In this document: in pieces, positions 25,244 through 35,935 of the stretch
How positions within the stretch are numbered: position 1 is the first letter of the stretch
Layout of the letters: the number at the start of each line of letters is the position of its first letter
Assembly: GCF_040958095.1 (NCBI RefSeq)
Contig: NC_091208.1
Location: 5,363,061 to 5,427,060, forward strand
Length of the DNA: 64,000 nt
Direction of reading: 5' to 3'
DNA from: Procambarus clarkii
Taxonomy: Eukaryota > Arthropoda > Malacostraca > Decapoda > Cambaridae
The notes under the pieces: model-generated
Told to the model about the DNA's origin: nothing
What the model saw: only the letters and a program-made list of their open reading frames with translations
Database searches by the model: none
Position numbers and translations under genes: made by a program

Positions 25244-25904
25244 ACTCTCCCCCGAAGCCTGCGGTTCCGGAAGAAGTTACGTCTTCATGTGGTAGAGTGA
25301 TAGGTGGAGTTGCCTCTACTTCATAGACTCTGGAGAGGGCGTCGGCTATGATGTTGTCAGACCCCTTGATGTAGAAGATCTCCAGGTTGAAATCTTGTAG
25401 ATATAAAGCCCATCGTAGAAGACGTTGGTTATTGAATTGGGCTTGATGTAAGAAGCGGAGAGGATTGTGGTCTGAGTAGATGGTGGTAGACCTAGCACCT
25501 TGTAGGTATGGAGCCAAGTGCTGTAGATTCAGGACGATGGAGAGTAGCTCCTTCTCGATAGTGCTGTAGTTCTTCTGGTGGGGTTTCAACTTGTAGCTGT
25601 AGTAGTTGACAGGTAGAACCTCCTCGCCTCGTTGCTGCATCAGGACACCCCCGATGCCGGTACCACTGGCGTCGACATGGAGGATGAAAGGCTTGGTGAT
25701 ATCTGGCGAGGCGAGAATAGTATTAGAACAGAGCAGGAATTTGAGTTGTTCGAAAGCAACGGTTTGTTGAATGGTCCAATTATACCGTTGCTTGGGACTG
25801 GTTAAAGTGATTAATGGGGTTGCTACCGTACTAAAATTCTTCACAAACCTACGGTAGTAGGAGGCAAGACCAAGGAAGCGCAGGAGCTGCTTCCTGGTCT
25901 TGAG
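25239..25904 (-). pseudogene. RNase H domain of pol, after an in-frame stop
   Basis: Degrades the RNA strand of the RNA-DNA hybrid during reverse transcription. Numbered from the first Met-like codon at 25844, the acidic catalytic set is present: D58 (LHVDAS), E97/E99 (IEKEL), D125 (YSDHN) and D168 (IADALS). It is in the same frame as the RT, separated by one TAG at 25905-25907. The stop lies in a short imperfect repeat (CCAGGAAG twice about 20 bp apart), suggesting a small duplication. The stop codon of the frame falls inside the 3' LTR start. Confidence 0.85.
25244..25257 (-). promoter_or_regulatory. Polypurine tract
   Basis: Minus strand reads CTTCGGGGGAGAGT immediately before the 3' LTR, the expected plus-strand primer site for reverse transcription. 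Confidence 0.7.
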
Positions 25905-26715
25905 CTATCTTCCTGGCTGTGGATAATGCTTGATGGCTTGAGTGTGTATGTTTAACGGAGCTAGGCTGCCACTCCCTATTACATGACCCAGATAATGCAC
26001 TTTACCTTTGGCAAATGTGGACTTGCCCATGTTGATGGTGAGGCCGGCTGTCAGGAGCTTGGCAAACAATCGTTGCAGCTGGAGCAGATGTTCGCTCCAG
26101 GTGTTGGATGCTACAACGATATCATCCAAATAGGCGTAGGTGTTATCCAAGCCCTGGATGACGCGGTTGACAGCTCTCTGAAAGGTGGCCGGGGCATTAC
26201 ACAGTCCAAAGGGAAGGCGTTCATATCTGAAAAGTCCAAAGGGAGTGATAAAGGCAGATATTTCTTTGGCTCGCTCTGTTAAACACACTTGGTAATACCC
26301 CTTGAGCAAGTCCACTTGGGACAAGTACCGGGCATTACCAATGGCGTCAAGGATGTCATCTATCCTTGGTAAGGGGTATACATCCTTGACAGTCACATTA
26401 TTTAATTTCCGATAGTCTGTGCACAATCTAACCTTACCTTGGGGTTTTGGCACCAAGATACAGGGTGAGGCCCAGGGAGACTCACAAGGTGTAGACAGTC
26501 CATGATCCAGGAGGTACTGTACCTCAGCACGCATGACTTCCTTCTTGCTAGGGCTGATTCGGTAGAAGGGTTGACGAATCGGCCGGGTGTCAGGGAGCAG
26601 TTGGATGTCGTGCTGAGTTACATTACACTCTTGTGGATCATCTCGGAACAACTCCTGATGTTCCTTGAAGATTTTGATGAGAGGTGCACTATTATTGTCC
26701 TGAAAATAGTTATGA
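25905..26715 (-). pseudogene. Gypsy-type reverse transcriptase
   Basis: The open frame is called from 26651 but is readable further upstream (DLHNYFQDNN, then LIKIFKEHQELF). Seen: VRLCTDYRKLN, the catalytic aspartate in LSQVDLLKGYYQV (D114 from 26651), FGLFRYERLPFGLCNAPATFQ, and YLDD at 174-177, then HYLGHVI. All are standard Ty3/gypsy RT motifs with intact catalytic residues. The frame differs from the integrase upstream, so a frameshift lies near 26720. Confidence 0.88.
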
Positions 26716-26722
26716 AGATCAG

Positions 26723-27157
26723 TTAGGATTTCCGAATTGGAAAGCGCTGACTCAGTGTCAGTGCTTTCGGGAGGAGAAGCAGGAAAGGTCTCACTGTGGA
26801 AGTATGGACTTTAAAGGAAGAATATGTTATCAATACAGTGGGAGGAGTACCGTTATATAGCTTCAGGAGGTTAACGTGGCACAACTGGGTCTTCCGCCGC
26901 CTATCTGGAGTCTCTAGAACGTAGTTGTGGTTGTTTCTGCACTCCTTGATGCGGTAGGGTCCTGAAAACCTGTTTTGCAAAGGAGAACCTGGGATAGGGA
27001 AATAGGCAAACACGAAGTCTCCCGGTCTAAATTTCCTTACTTTGCTGTTCTGGTCGTAATGAGTCTTCATCCTCTCCTGTGCTTTCAATAGATTATCCTT
27101 AACAAAGTTATGCACCCTCTCTAGAATGTGTTGTAGCTTTTGAAGAAACTGGGGCAC
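26723..27157 (-). pseudogene. Integrase C-terminal GPY/F domain
   Basis: Frame of 144 codons with RKFRPGDFVFAYFP and the FSGPYRI motif (GPY at residues 66-68), followed by LCHVNLLKLY. This is the GPY/F module that follows the catalytic core in gypsy integrases. It lies before the RT, which confirms that the whole integrase, not just a fragment, is upstream. It is shifted by one frame relative to the 27121-29673 ORF. Confidence 0.82.
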
Positions 27158-29673
27158 ATTCTGATGCTCACTGATGGTGGCATCACGTAGAGAGTCTTTA
27201 AAAGCTTTGAGAGGAGTACGGCACTTCGTCCGTAGAGCATCTCATAAGGAGATACTCCTAGAGACTCATTGGGAAGACTTCTAAATATACACATTATTAA
27301 ATCTATTAGCTTATCCCAATCCTTAGAGGTTTCATTGCAAAACTTCTTCTGGAGTGCTTTAATAGTCTGATGACTACGCTCAAGAGAACCCTGTGAAGCA
27401 GGATGATAGGGGCTGGACAATACCTGTGTGATGTTGAACTCTTCCAGTGTCCTCTTGAAGAGATCACTGGTGAAGTTGGTGCTACAGTCGCTCTGAACCT
27501 CCCTTGGAAATCCATACTGGGTGAAGATCTTCAATAAGTGTTTCACAACCGTAGCAGCCGTAATGTTCTTTACTGGAACTGCTATGGGGAATCTGGTGGT
27601 AGGACACAGGATGGTTAGTATATAGGCGTTACCAGAACTGGTCCGAGGTAAAGGACCAACACAGTCTATAATAAGTCTGTGGAAAGGTTCCGCAGGCACC
27701 TGTATGGGAGTCAGTGGTGCTCTGGGGATAGAGATGTTCGGTTTACCTGCCATCTGACATGTATGACACTGTTTGATGTACTGTTTGACGCTATTTACCA
27801 TACCTGGCCAGTAGTAGTCTTGGCGGATTCCGTGGTAGGTCTTCTTAAATTCGTAGTGCGAGAGTGCTCCGTGGGCCAGGTGTAGAATAGTGGGCCGCAG
27901 GCTGGCAGGAATCACTAATTGTTTGACGTTGGCCCAATCGTCCTCCTCCTTCAGTTTGCTGGGTCTGTATCTGCGGTAGAGCAACTCGTTCTCTAGGAAG
28001 AACCCAGGAATACTGTCAGGTTGAGTCTCAGCCTGGAAGAATAATGGTGTCAAGGTAAGATCTTCCCTCTGTAACTTACGGAACTCCAACGTGGTCAGAT
28101 TCGGAGGTAGTTTCTGAGGGTCTTGAGGGACAGCGGTAGCAGTAGAGTCAGCTGGCTGTGGTCGTGCAGCTTGTGCACGGGTGGTCACCAAAACCGGAGG
28201 AGAAACTTCATCACTCTCTTGAACCTTTGCTGGAACATACTCAAAGATGGGATTATCCATCACAGAGGTACACACCTGGGGTTTGTCTATGACGATCAGG
28301 TTGGTCGGTTGCAGGTCTTCTGCCAAGTCGTTGCCCAGGAGAAGTTGCACTCCAGGCATGGGAAAAGACTTTTCCCTGATGGCGACTTGGACTTCACCGG
28401 TCACGAAGGGACAATCCAGGTGGACTCTGGCGAGAGGATAAGGAGTGGTAGCAGTGAGGTCAGTGATGAAGACGGTTTCCCCGGTGTAGGCGATATTGGG
28501 CACAGCTGATTTCAAAATAATTGATTGAAGAGCCGCTGTGTCCCTCAAGATCTTCAGTTTGAAACTTCCCTCCGGATCTGAATCGTTGGTAGAGACAGTT
28601 CCAGGATACAGGTGTTTGCTGAAGAGAGAAAGATCATTAACATGAACACCAACATTCATCACAGGCTTACCGGACTTAGGAGGAGTCTGTTTGGGTTTAG
28701 TGGATTCAGTATTACCTTTGTAATGAGACTTACCACACTTATCTATGGTATGTCCATAGAGTCTACAATACTTACAGTACAATTGCGAGCCAGCTTGATC
28801 GGTACTCACTTTCTCGTAACTGTACCAAGACTTCTTACTGGAAGGTGGTTCGGGTGTCAGCCGGTGGATGAGGCTGTAAGTGTCAGCCGACTTTGCACAC
28901 TTTAGGTAGTCAGTCTCTTCTTTATCGGCTAAATATAAACGGACAGGAGGCGGCACACGCCTCAAGAATTCTTCAACTAGCATGAGGTTGACGAGTTCTG
29001 CAAAGGTAGAGACATGTGCTGCTTCCAGCCATTTCATAAAATATCTCCTTTTGGTATTAGCAAATTCTAGAAAGGTAGTGGTACTTGCCTTTAGGTGGTC
29101 ACGGAATTTTCTTCGGTAGCTTTCGGTGGAGAGAAGGTAGGCGTCCAACACTGCTTGTTTCAGAGTCTGGTAGTCATTCTCAGACGCCAAAGTACTGAGT
29201 GAAACTGCAGCTCTACCTGTGAGATGTACTCTGAGAAGGGTAGCCCATTGGTTGGCAGGCCAACTAAGTTGATTAGCAAGGGTCTCAAAGATGGTGAAAA
29301 ATACGTCGACTTCTGTCTCTACGAATGGTGGCATTAACTTACTTGCATGCGAGATATTGAAACTTACAGGAAGACTGGCAGTAGCTTGCTGGCGTTGAGT
29401 GAGGTGTGTAGTTTCCAACGCGAATTCTTGTTGACGACATTCCATAGCCAGAGTTGCTTGTTGTTTGTCATGCTCGCGTTGCATCTCCAGGTGGCGTTGT
29501 TTTGCTTCAAGCTGTATTCGCTCACGTTCACGGAGTATTGCAATCTCACGTTCCTGTTCTTCTTTCCTCATTGCAGCTTCTCGTTCTTTTTCTTCCTTTC
29601 GTATTGCAGCTGCTTCCCTTTGCTGCTCTCGTTCGATCTTGGCCAGCTCTAGTTTGAGTTTCATCGTTGCCAA
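27121..29673 (-). CDS. Gag-protease-integrase polyprotein, open for 850 codons
   Basis: One uninterrupted frame. Residues 5-85: charged coiled coil rich in E, R and Q. 110-275: gag core. 300-313: zinc knuckle C-x2-C-x4-H-x4-C. Around 378-380 a DTA triad and 444-450 LLLGNDL mark the aspartic protease (DTA in place of the usual DTG/DSG). 601-639: integrase zinc domain H-x4-H-x29-C-x2-C. Catalytic D670, D729 and E765 have exactly 35 residues between the last two (DD35E). There is no reverse transcriptase between protease and integrase. The C-terminal residues after about 815 run out of frame because of a frameshift; the GPY/F domain continues in another frame. Confidence 0.88.
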   Translation of the reverse strand: MATMKLKLELAKIEREQQREAAAIRKEEKEREAAMRKEEQEREIAILRERERIQLEAKQRHLEMQREHDKQQATLAMECRQQEFALETTHLTQRQQATASLPVSFNISHASKLMPPFVETEVDVFFTIFETLANQLSWPANQWATLLRVHLTGRAAVSLSTLASENDYQTLKQAVLDAYLLSTESYRRKFRDHLKASTTTFLEFANTKRRYFMKWLEAAHVSTFAELVNLMLVEEFLRRVPPPVRLYLADKEETDYLKCAKSADTYSLIHRLTPEPPSSKKSWYSYEKVSTDQAGSQLYCKYCRLYGHTIDKCGKSHYKGNTESTKPKQTPPKSGKPVMNVGVHVNDLSLFSKHLYPGTVSTNDSDPEGSFKLKILRDTAALQSIILKSAVPNIAYTGETVFITDLTATTPYPLARVHLDCPFVTGEVQVAIREKSFPMPGVQLLLGNDLAEDLQPTNLIVIDKPQVCTSVMDNPIFEYVPAKVQESDEVSPPVLVTTRAQAARPQPADSTATAVPQDPQKLPPNLTTLEFRKLQREDLTLTPLFFQAETQPDSIPGFFLENELLYRRYRPSKLKEEDDWANVKQLVIPASLRPTILHLAHGALSHYEFKKTYHGIRQDYYWPGMVNSVKQYIKQCHTCQMAGKPNISIPRAPLTPIQVPAEPFHRLIIDCVGPLPRTSSGNAYILTILCPTTRFPIAVPVKNITAATVVKHLLKIFTQYGFPREVQSDCSTNFTSDLFKRTLEEFNITQVLSSPYHPASQGSLERSHQTIKALQKKFCNETSKDWDKLIDLIMCIFRSLPNESLGVSPYEMLYGRSAVLLSKLLKTLYVMPPSVSIRMCPSFFKSYNTF

Positions 29674-29680
29674 ATCAGGT

Positions 29681-29908
29681 TTATCTGCAATAGAGTAAGT
29701 TTCGTGAGTTACCTTCCTCTAAGAGATGATCCAGTAACAGGTTATGCAGTTCATTTTTGTTGGCTCCATGGGGAACTTCTAGTTGATACTCATGTGCAAG
29801 AGTTTGTAATTCGATCCTCTTGGCACGACTTAAGTTCCCTATTTCACCTGCTGGATCTGCACGGAAAGCTTGGAGACGAAACATGGTGAAATTAGCAAAT
29901 AAATGCAC
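29681..29908 (-). CDS. Gag N-terminal segment
   Basis: 75 codons with a helical, Leu-rich stretch (IELQTLAHEYQLEV ... LLLDHLLEEG) reminiscent of a SAP-like start found in some arthropod gypsy gags. It ends just before the 850-codon frame and is out of frame with it. A 28-nt stretch beginning GTAAC and ending TTGCAG lies between; removing it would put the two frames in register. It is too short for an ordinary intron, so an insertion is more likely. Confidence 0.6.
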   Translation of the reverse strand: MHLFANFTMFRLQAFRADPAGEIGNLSRAKRIELQTLAHEYQLEVPHGANKNELHNLLLDHLLEEGNSRNLLYCR

Positions 29909-30777
29909 AACGAATATACTGTTGTGATATGGTGAATGTCAGAAACAGGACAAAGTGGCAACTGGTACCTATCCTGTGGAATCGTTAACAATTAATGTTA
30001 ATTTCAAGATGGTAAATGATTAATAAATCAAGATAGCAGGAAATCTTGTACCCGGTACTCAATGTAAGAGGATAAGGGCAAGAAAATCCTACTAAGTAAG
30101 CGAAACTGAGTTTCTAAAACAAATGAAACAGTTAATTGCCTCAAAAGTGAATTAGGTAGTCCAAGAATGTAGGCATACCTTGCCGAGTCTCTATAGGACA
30201 TAAGCAAGTTTTTCCCACTGAAATGAAATATGATCCTTACAAAATTAGCGAACTTTTGTGCTCTGAAAAAAGAAAGCTAATTCCCTACCTAGGTAAATAT
30301 CAACATCTCTGACCGACGTGTAGGGGTGCGAGGTGTCAACTGGTGACGAGAACTGCTGCTGAGGTCCCAATTCAGCAACTAAAGTTCGTGCTGGTTGAAC
30401 TATGGCCCTCTTTATCCTCCTACCGTCAGATTGCAGAAGATTAGGTGCTCTTGACCCGGGGACAGACCACAGTACCAGGGTACCAATATGATGATCTGCC
30501 GAAAATATGAGAAATATCCAAGGGACAAAAGGTGGTAAACACGAGTAATAACACGGAGGGAGAGATGACCAATTAAGAGAATGACTGAGGCCTACAGTCA
30601 CCACGTAATCCAAAGTTGTCTCACACTCACCATATGCTACTCTCGGAATGCACAATACACACAGCACCATATGAAAATAAAATTGAATATTGAAAATAGT
30701 GAAAAGCTACTTTACCAAAGCCAAGTACGCTTACCACAAATTTACGGTCTGGTACTAGAACCTGAGTGAAGCTCTTT
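29909..30777 (-). other. Untranslated leader of the gypsy-type element
   Basis: About 870 bp between primer-binding site and gag, with only short frames. Nothing else recognised. Confidence 0.6.
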
Positions 30778-30795
30778 GGACAGGCCCCCATGAAA
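30778..30795 (-). promoter_or_regulatory. Probable tRNA primer-binding site
   Basis: On the minus strand, five bases after the 5' LTR, the sequence TGGGGGCCTGTCC appears. TGG is the complement of a tRNA CCA end, and the stretch resembles a tRNA-Pro primer site. The five-base offset is unusual but tolerated in gypsy elements. Confidence 0.55.
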
Positions 30796-31511
30796 TGTGA
30801 CGGTAAAGTGTTGGAGTGTTGATGTTCGGCAGTCCTCCAATGGCAGGTGGCAATGCCTTGTCACATTTACAGAAAAAAAGAGACTTCTTGCCTGTTTGTC
30901 TGTGGTAAGGTAATGGGAAGACACAAAACACAAAGTATAAACAATGAAATTTTAATTACTCTAGAAAACAAGATATGAACAAAAACAATCCCTTGGCTTA
31001 CGTAAAATTCAAAACAAGTCAACAAACAAAACAACATGAATAATTAATAAATGTAAAATTTACTCTAAAATAAAATGAAGTGCAAGACAATAATGATAAT
31101 AATCAGGTGCCGAGAATACTGGCTAAAGCTGCCACCTCCCTTAGTACACGACAGCCAGAGCTTAGTCTACCAGAGAGAGATGTCAACTCCTAAGAGCACA
31201 GAGATATTCTGAGGAGTACGCATGTGCTGGCCCAGACGTCGACTCAGGTAGGGGGGCGTGAGTGCAGGTACAGGTGTGGTCGGCGACACACCAGCCAATC
31301 AGGAGCAGGCAGGCGGAGAATGGGTAGTTTGCTCGTTGACGGCGGGCGGAGGAGCCGGCGTGTCGGGTGGTGCAAGGTACACTTTGCTTCCTGGGCAAAC
31401 CATTTGGCGATACTGGTGGACGTATCTTCAATATAGTATCTTGTACTTGTAACATGACGTGAATGATATAGGGAAGAGCAGGCTCAATCTCTCTTGAAAG
31501 AGATTATCGTC

Positions 31512-31514
<3 letters not shown>
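30796..31514 (-). repeat. 5' LTR of the gypsy-type element
   Basis: 719 bp, minus-strand TGTGACGATAATC ... TTTACCGTCACA. Near-identical to 24522-25243. Confidence 0.93.
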
Positions 31515-31605
<91 letters not shown>

Positions 31606-31626
31606 TATATATATATATATATATAT
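31515..31626. repeat. TA microsatellite
   Basis: Continuation of the TA array into which the LTR element inserted (left part about 24453-24521). Confidence 0.95.
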
Positions 31627-31970
31627 GTCGTACCTAGTAGCCAGAACGCACTTCTCAGCCTACTATGCAAGGCCCGATTTGCCTAATAAGCCAAGTTTTA
31701 CTGAATTAATTGTTTTCGACTACCTAACCAACCTAACCTAACTTAACCTAACTTTTTCGGCTACCCAACCGAACCTAACCTATAAAGATAGGTTAGGTTA
31801 GGTTAGGTAGGGTTGGTTAGGTTCGGTCATATATCTACGTTAATTTTAACTCCAATAACAAAAAATTGACCTCATACATAATGAAATTGGTAGCTTTATC
31901 ATTTCATAAGAAAAAAATTTGAGAAAATATATTAATTCAGTAAAACTTGGCTTATTAGGCAAATCGGGCC
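31627..31970. mobile_element. Foldback/MITE-like element, truncated copy
   Basis: Same family as 21683-22070 but in the other orientation: starts GTCGTACCTAGTAGCCAG, has the inward-facing CCTAACC and GGTTAGG runs, and stops at AAATCGGGCC, where the other copy continues for about 50 bp. The break is the 5' junction of the CR1-like LINE. Confidence 0.85.
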
Positions 31971-32106
31971 TACCCTCCCCCTCTCCCCCACCCCCCAAGC
32001 CCTCCCTCCTCCATCAGTCTCCCCGTGCCAGGTCCCCCCAGCTCCCACTCACCCCAGATCCCAAAGGTCCCCCCCAGAGGAGAAGCAGAAGAGAGTCAGT
32101 TTCAGG

Positions 32107-33048
32107 GTGATGTACTCGAACATAGATGGGATCACATGCAAGACAAGTGAACTAAAAGAAAGAGCACAAGAAGTGAACTCACATGTAATCGAGCTCACTG
32201 AAACAAAACTCTCTGGAATCATAAAGAATGCCGTGTTTCCCCAGGAGTACACAGTAATAAGGAAAGAGAGGGAAGGTAGGGGAGGAGGTGGAGTGGCCCT
32301 ACTCATGAGAAAAGAATGGAGTTTTAAGGAGATGGCCATCCCGGGCTGTGAGGAGTTCAGAGACTACATAGCAGGCACCATGACAATGGGAGGACCAAGA
32401 ATAGTAGTAGCAGTAATATACAACCCTCCACCAAATGACAGAAGACCCAGTCAAGAGTATGAAAAGAACAACATGGCAGTTAACACTATAATTGAGAGGG
32501 CAGCCTCTGCTGCCTGTAGAAATAGACCACACCTGCTCATCATGGGTGACTTCAATCACGGAAGGATTGACTGGGAGAACAAGGAACCGCATGGAGGCAA
32601 GGATACGTGGAGAGCCAAACTATTGGAGGTGGTGACAAGAAACTTTTTAACCCAGCATGTCGGAGAACCCACAAGGATGAGAGGCAATGACGAACCAGCG
32701 AGACTCGACCTAGTCTTCACTCTGAACGACTCCGACATAAGAGAAATCGGTTTTGAGGACCCAGTAGGAATGAGCGACCACAGTGTACTGGTGTTTGAGT
32801 ACTTGATTGAAGAAGGGTTATTGAACTCGAGGAGGGATACCGAAACCAAAAGGTTAGCATACCGAAAGGGAAACTATGAAAGGATAAGAAAATTTCTAAC
32901 AGATATAGCATGGGAAACAGAGCTCAGGGGAAAGACGGCCCAAGATATGATGGATTACTTCACGCAGAAGTGCAAGGACGCAGCAAACAAGTTTGTCCCA
33001 GTCCAAAAGGAAAACAGAGAAATGAAAATGAGAAACCCCATGGTTTAA
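32107..33048 (+). pseudogene. LINE AP-type endonuclease
   Basis: Nicks target DNA to prime reverse transcription. The frame is readable upstream of the GTG at 32107 (EEKQKRVSFR), so that codon is not a real start; the protein is 5'-truncated. Catalytic motifs: YSNIDG, ELTETKL, LLIMGDFNHGRIDW, RLDLVFT and MSDHSVLVFE, all in the expected order for the EEP fold. The frame ends at a frameshift just before the NPW... connector. Confidence 0.85.
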
Positions 33049-33054
33049 TCAGAG

Positions 33055-34605
33055 ATATAGGCTAGCTAAGCAGCAAAGTAAAATGGCATGGAGAAACTAT
33101 AGGAATAACAGGACACTGGAGAGCAGAGAAAGATACCAGAATGTCAGGAATGAATAAGTCAGGATGAGAAGAGAGGCAGAAAGACAATACGAAAATGACA
33201 TCGCAAGCAAGGCAAAGACTCAGCCTAAATTGTTGCATAGCCACATCAGGAGAAAAACAACAGTGAAGGAACAGGTTATGAAATTAAGGATAGGGGTGGA
33301 AGGATTCACTACAATTGACAAGGAAGTGTGTGAGGAATTGAATAAGAAATTCCAGGAGGTCTTCACCATAGAGCAAGGAGAAATTCCACAGGTAAGAGAG
33401 GGAATAGCTAACCAGGAACCACTGGAAGACTTTGAGATTACCAGCGGGGAAGTAAAGAAGTGTTTACTAGAGTTGTGTCCCTAACCTGCATACCATGCAA
33501 GCTGATGGAGAAGATTGTGCGAAAAAAACTAGTGGAGCATCTGGAGCGAAGGAACTTTGTAACACAGCATCAACATGGGTTCAGGGATGGCAGGTCCTGC
33601 CTCACAGGGTTACTTGAATTCTACGACCAGGCAACAAAAATAAGGCAAGAAAGAGAAGGGTGGACAGACTGCTTATTTTTGGATTGTCAGAAAGCCTTTG
33701 ATACAGTGCCACACAAGAGGCTAGTGCGAAAGTTGGAGATGAAGGCTGGAGGGAAAGGGAAGGTACTCTGGTGGATAGAGGAGTACCTAAGCAACAAGAG
33801 ACAACGAGTCTGTGTGAGGGGTGAGGTCTCAGATTGGCGAGACGTTACAAGTGGAGTCCCGCAGGGGTCAGTCCTTGGACCTATACTGTTTCTGGTATAT
33901 GTAAATGATCTCCCAGAGGGTATAGATTCGTCCCTCTCAATGTTTGCCGACGATGCAAAAAATATGAGGAGGATTGAAACAGAGGATGATAGTAGGAGGC
34001 TACAAGATGACCTAGATAGACTGAGTGAATGGTCCAACAAATGGCTGTTCAAGTTCAACCTGAGTTAATGCAAATTAATGAAACAAGCCAGTGGAAACAG
34101 GAGGCCAGACACAGGATACAGAATAGGAGATGAAGTCCTTAATGAAAGAGACAGAGAGAAAGATCTAGGAGTTGATATCACACCAAACCTGTCTCCTGAA
34201 GCCCACATAAAGAGAATAATGTCTGCGGCATATGCGAGGCTGTCTAACATCAGAACGGCGTTCAGGAACCTGTGTAAGGAATCATTCAGAATCTTGTACA
34301 CCACATACGTACGACCAATCCTGGAGTATGCGGCCCCAGCATGGAGCCCGTACCTTGTCAAGCACAAGACGAAGCTGGAAAAAGTCCAAAGGTATGCTAC
34401 TAGACTAGTCCCAGAACTAAGAGGCATGAGTTATGAGGAATGGCTGCGGGAAATGCACCTTACGACACTGGAAGACAGAAGAGTATGGGGGGACATGATC
34501 ACAACCTACAAAATCCTCAGGGGAATCGACCGGGTAAACAAGGATAAACTATTCAACACTGGTGGGACACGAGCTAAACAACACAGGTGGAAACTGAGAC
34601 GTTAG
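33055..34605 (+). pseudogene. LINE reverse transcriptase with deletion
   Basis: Connector 33164-33484, RT 33460-34065, thumb and C-terminus 34078-34605 in the same frame as the RT but after a TAA at 34066. RT motifs: HGFRDGRSCLTGLLEFYD, LDCQKAFDTVPH, SGVPQGSVLGPILF and FADDAK. The stretch expected between VKKCLL and VSLTCIPCKLMEKIV (the ...GPDGI... and NYRP motifs) is missing, so about 200 bp have been deleted near 33478. C-terminal blocks YVRPILEYAAPAWSPY and EDRRVWGDMITTYKILRG are typical of CR1-like elements. Confidence 0.85.
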
Positions 34606-34808
34606 AAGGAACTTTTTCAGTGTCAGAGTAGTTAACGGATAAAATGCATTAGGCAGTGATGTGGTGGAGGCTGACTCCATACACAGTTTTAAATGTAGAT
34701 ATGATAGAGCCCAGTAGGCTCAGGAATCTGTACACAAGTTGATTGATAGTTGGGAGGCGGGACCAAAGAGCCAAAGCTCAACCCCCGCAAGCACAAATAG
34801 GTGAGTAC

Positions 34809-35034
<226 letters not shown>

Positions 35035-35035
35035 A

Positions 35036-35335
35036 CTGGAGGTCTGGTAGCTGAGCGGACAGCGCGCAGGATGCATAATTCTGTGGCCCAGGTTTGATTC
35101 TGGGACCAGGCAGAAACAAATGGGCAAAGATTCTTTCATCCCTGATGTCCCTGTTACCTTGCAGTAAATAGGTACCTGAGACTTAGACAGCTGTTACGGA
35201 GCTGCTTCCTGGGAGGGTGTGTGTGTGGGGGGGAAAAAATAGGTAGTAGTTAGTTACGGTTGATTAACAGTTGAGAGGTGGGCCGAAGGAGCAGAGCTCA
35301 ACCCCACAAGAACACAAGGTGAATACAACTAAATG
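35036..35335 (+). mobile_element. tRNA-derived SINE with CR1-like tail
   Basis: tRNA-like head (TAGCTGAGCGGACAGC; B-box region GGTTTGATTCTGGG), a body with ATGGGCAAAGATTCTTTC and CTGTTACCTTGCAGTAAATA, and a 3' tail (35259-35328) very close to the tail of the LINE just upstream (34739-34810). Confidence 0.82.
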
Positions 35336-35722
35336 AATTCACAGACACACACACATTCTTTTACGCCTAGTGCGTCGTCTTGCCGGGCAAGTGGTGGGGC
35401 GGAGTGAGAGGGGCGAGGGGTGGTTCAGGGTGTGGGAACGGGCGGGCGGGTGGGTGAGGGCGCTAACTGTCCACGGATTCCCACAACCGTAGTGAGTACT
35501 CCTCTCCCGCTGGAGGCTCCATCATCATCTTACTTTCTCTGATGCTCCATACACACTGACAAAAAAAGAGGGGAAGGGTTTATTCCTCCTTGGAGACCAT
35601 AAGAGGAGAGGCTTGATGGTGACTGGCTCTCACACACCTAGGAAACCATCAACTTTAGGAAGGGACGAGGTGCCCACCTCTCTTTCTCAGCCCTGATTGG
35701 CCAGCACTCATCTGCTGCCTCT
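35336..35722. other. GC-rich spacer, nothing recognised
   Basis: GC-rich block 35370-35520, no ORF or RNA recognised. Confidence 0.4.
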
Positions 35723-35935
35723 GACAGTTGGTCATAACCTATTGACGGGTCATCGTGACCTACTGATGGTTGCTAGTGACCTACTGACGGTTCATCGTGA
35801 CCTACTGATGGTTCGTTATGACCTACAGACGGTTGGTCGTGACCTCCTGATGGTTGGACATGACCTACAGATGGTTGGTTGTGACCTACTGATGGTTGGT
35901 CGTGACCTACAAAATGTTGGTTGTGTGGGAAAATC
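35723..35935. repeat. 21-bp minisatellite, outlying block
   Basis: About 10 diverged copies of the same unit as the main array at 40946-43710 (core GACCTACTGATGGTTGG). Confidence 0.92.

Larger units (their letters stand above)
24522..31514 (-). mobile_element. Gypsy-type LTR retrotransposon with integrase upstream of RT (Gmr1-like order)
   Basis: Two LTRs (24522-25243 and 30796-31514) in the same orientation enclose a 5.55-kb body read on the minus strand. Domains in order: gag with coiled coil, CCHC knuckle, aspartic protease, integrase (HHCC, DD35E, GPY/F), reverse transcriptase, RNase H. Ty3/gypsy elements normally place integrase last; the Gmr1 group is known for integrase before RT. The element sits in a TA microsatellite with a 4-bp ATAT flank on both sides. 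By eye the LTRs differ at about 20 substitutions in 720 bp. Frameshifts and one in-frame stop make this copy non-autonomous. Confidence 0.88.
31971..34808 (+). mobile_element. CR1/jockey-group LINE with internal deletion
   Basis: Begins in a C-rich stretch (end of ORF1 or linker), then AP-endonuclease, RT and C-terminal region, and ends in the tail 34739-34808 followed by a CA array. It is interrupted by a frameshift near 33040, stops at 33154 and 34066, and a deletion in the RT. Confidence 0.85.

Noticed and set aside
29347..29698. Plus-strand Cys/Ser-rich ORFs
   Set aside because: Antisense of the gag coiled coil of the LTR element.
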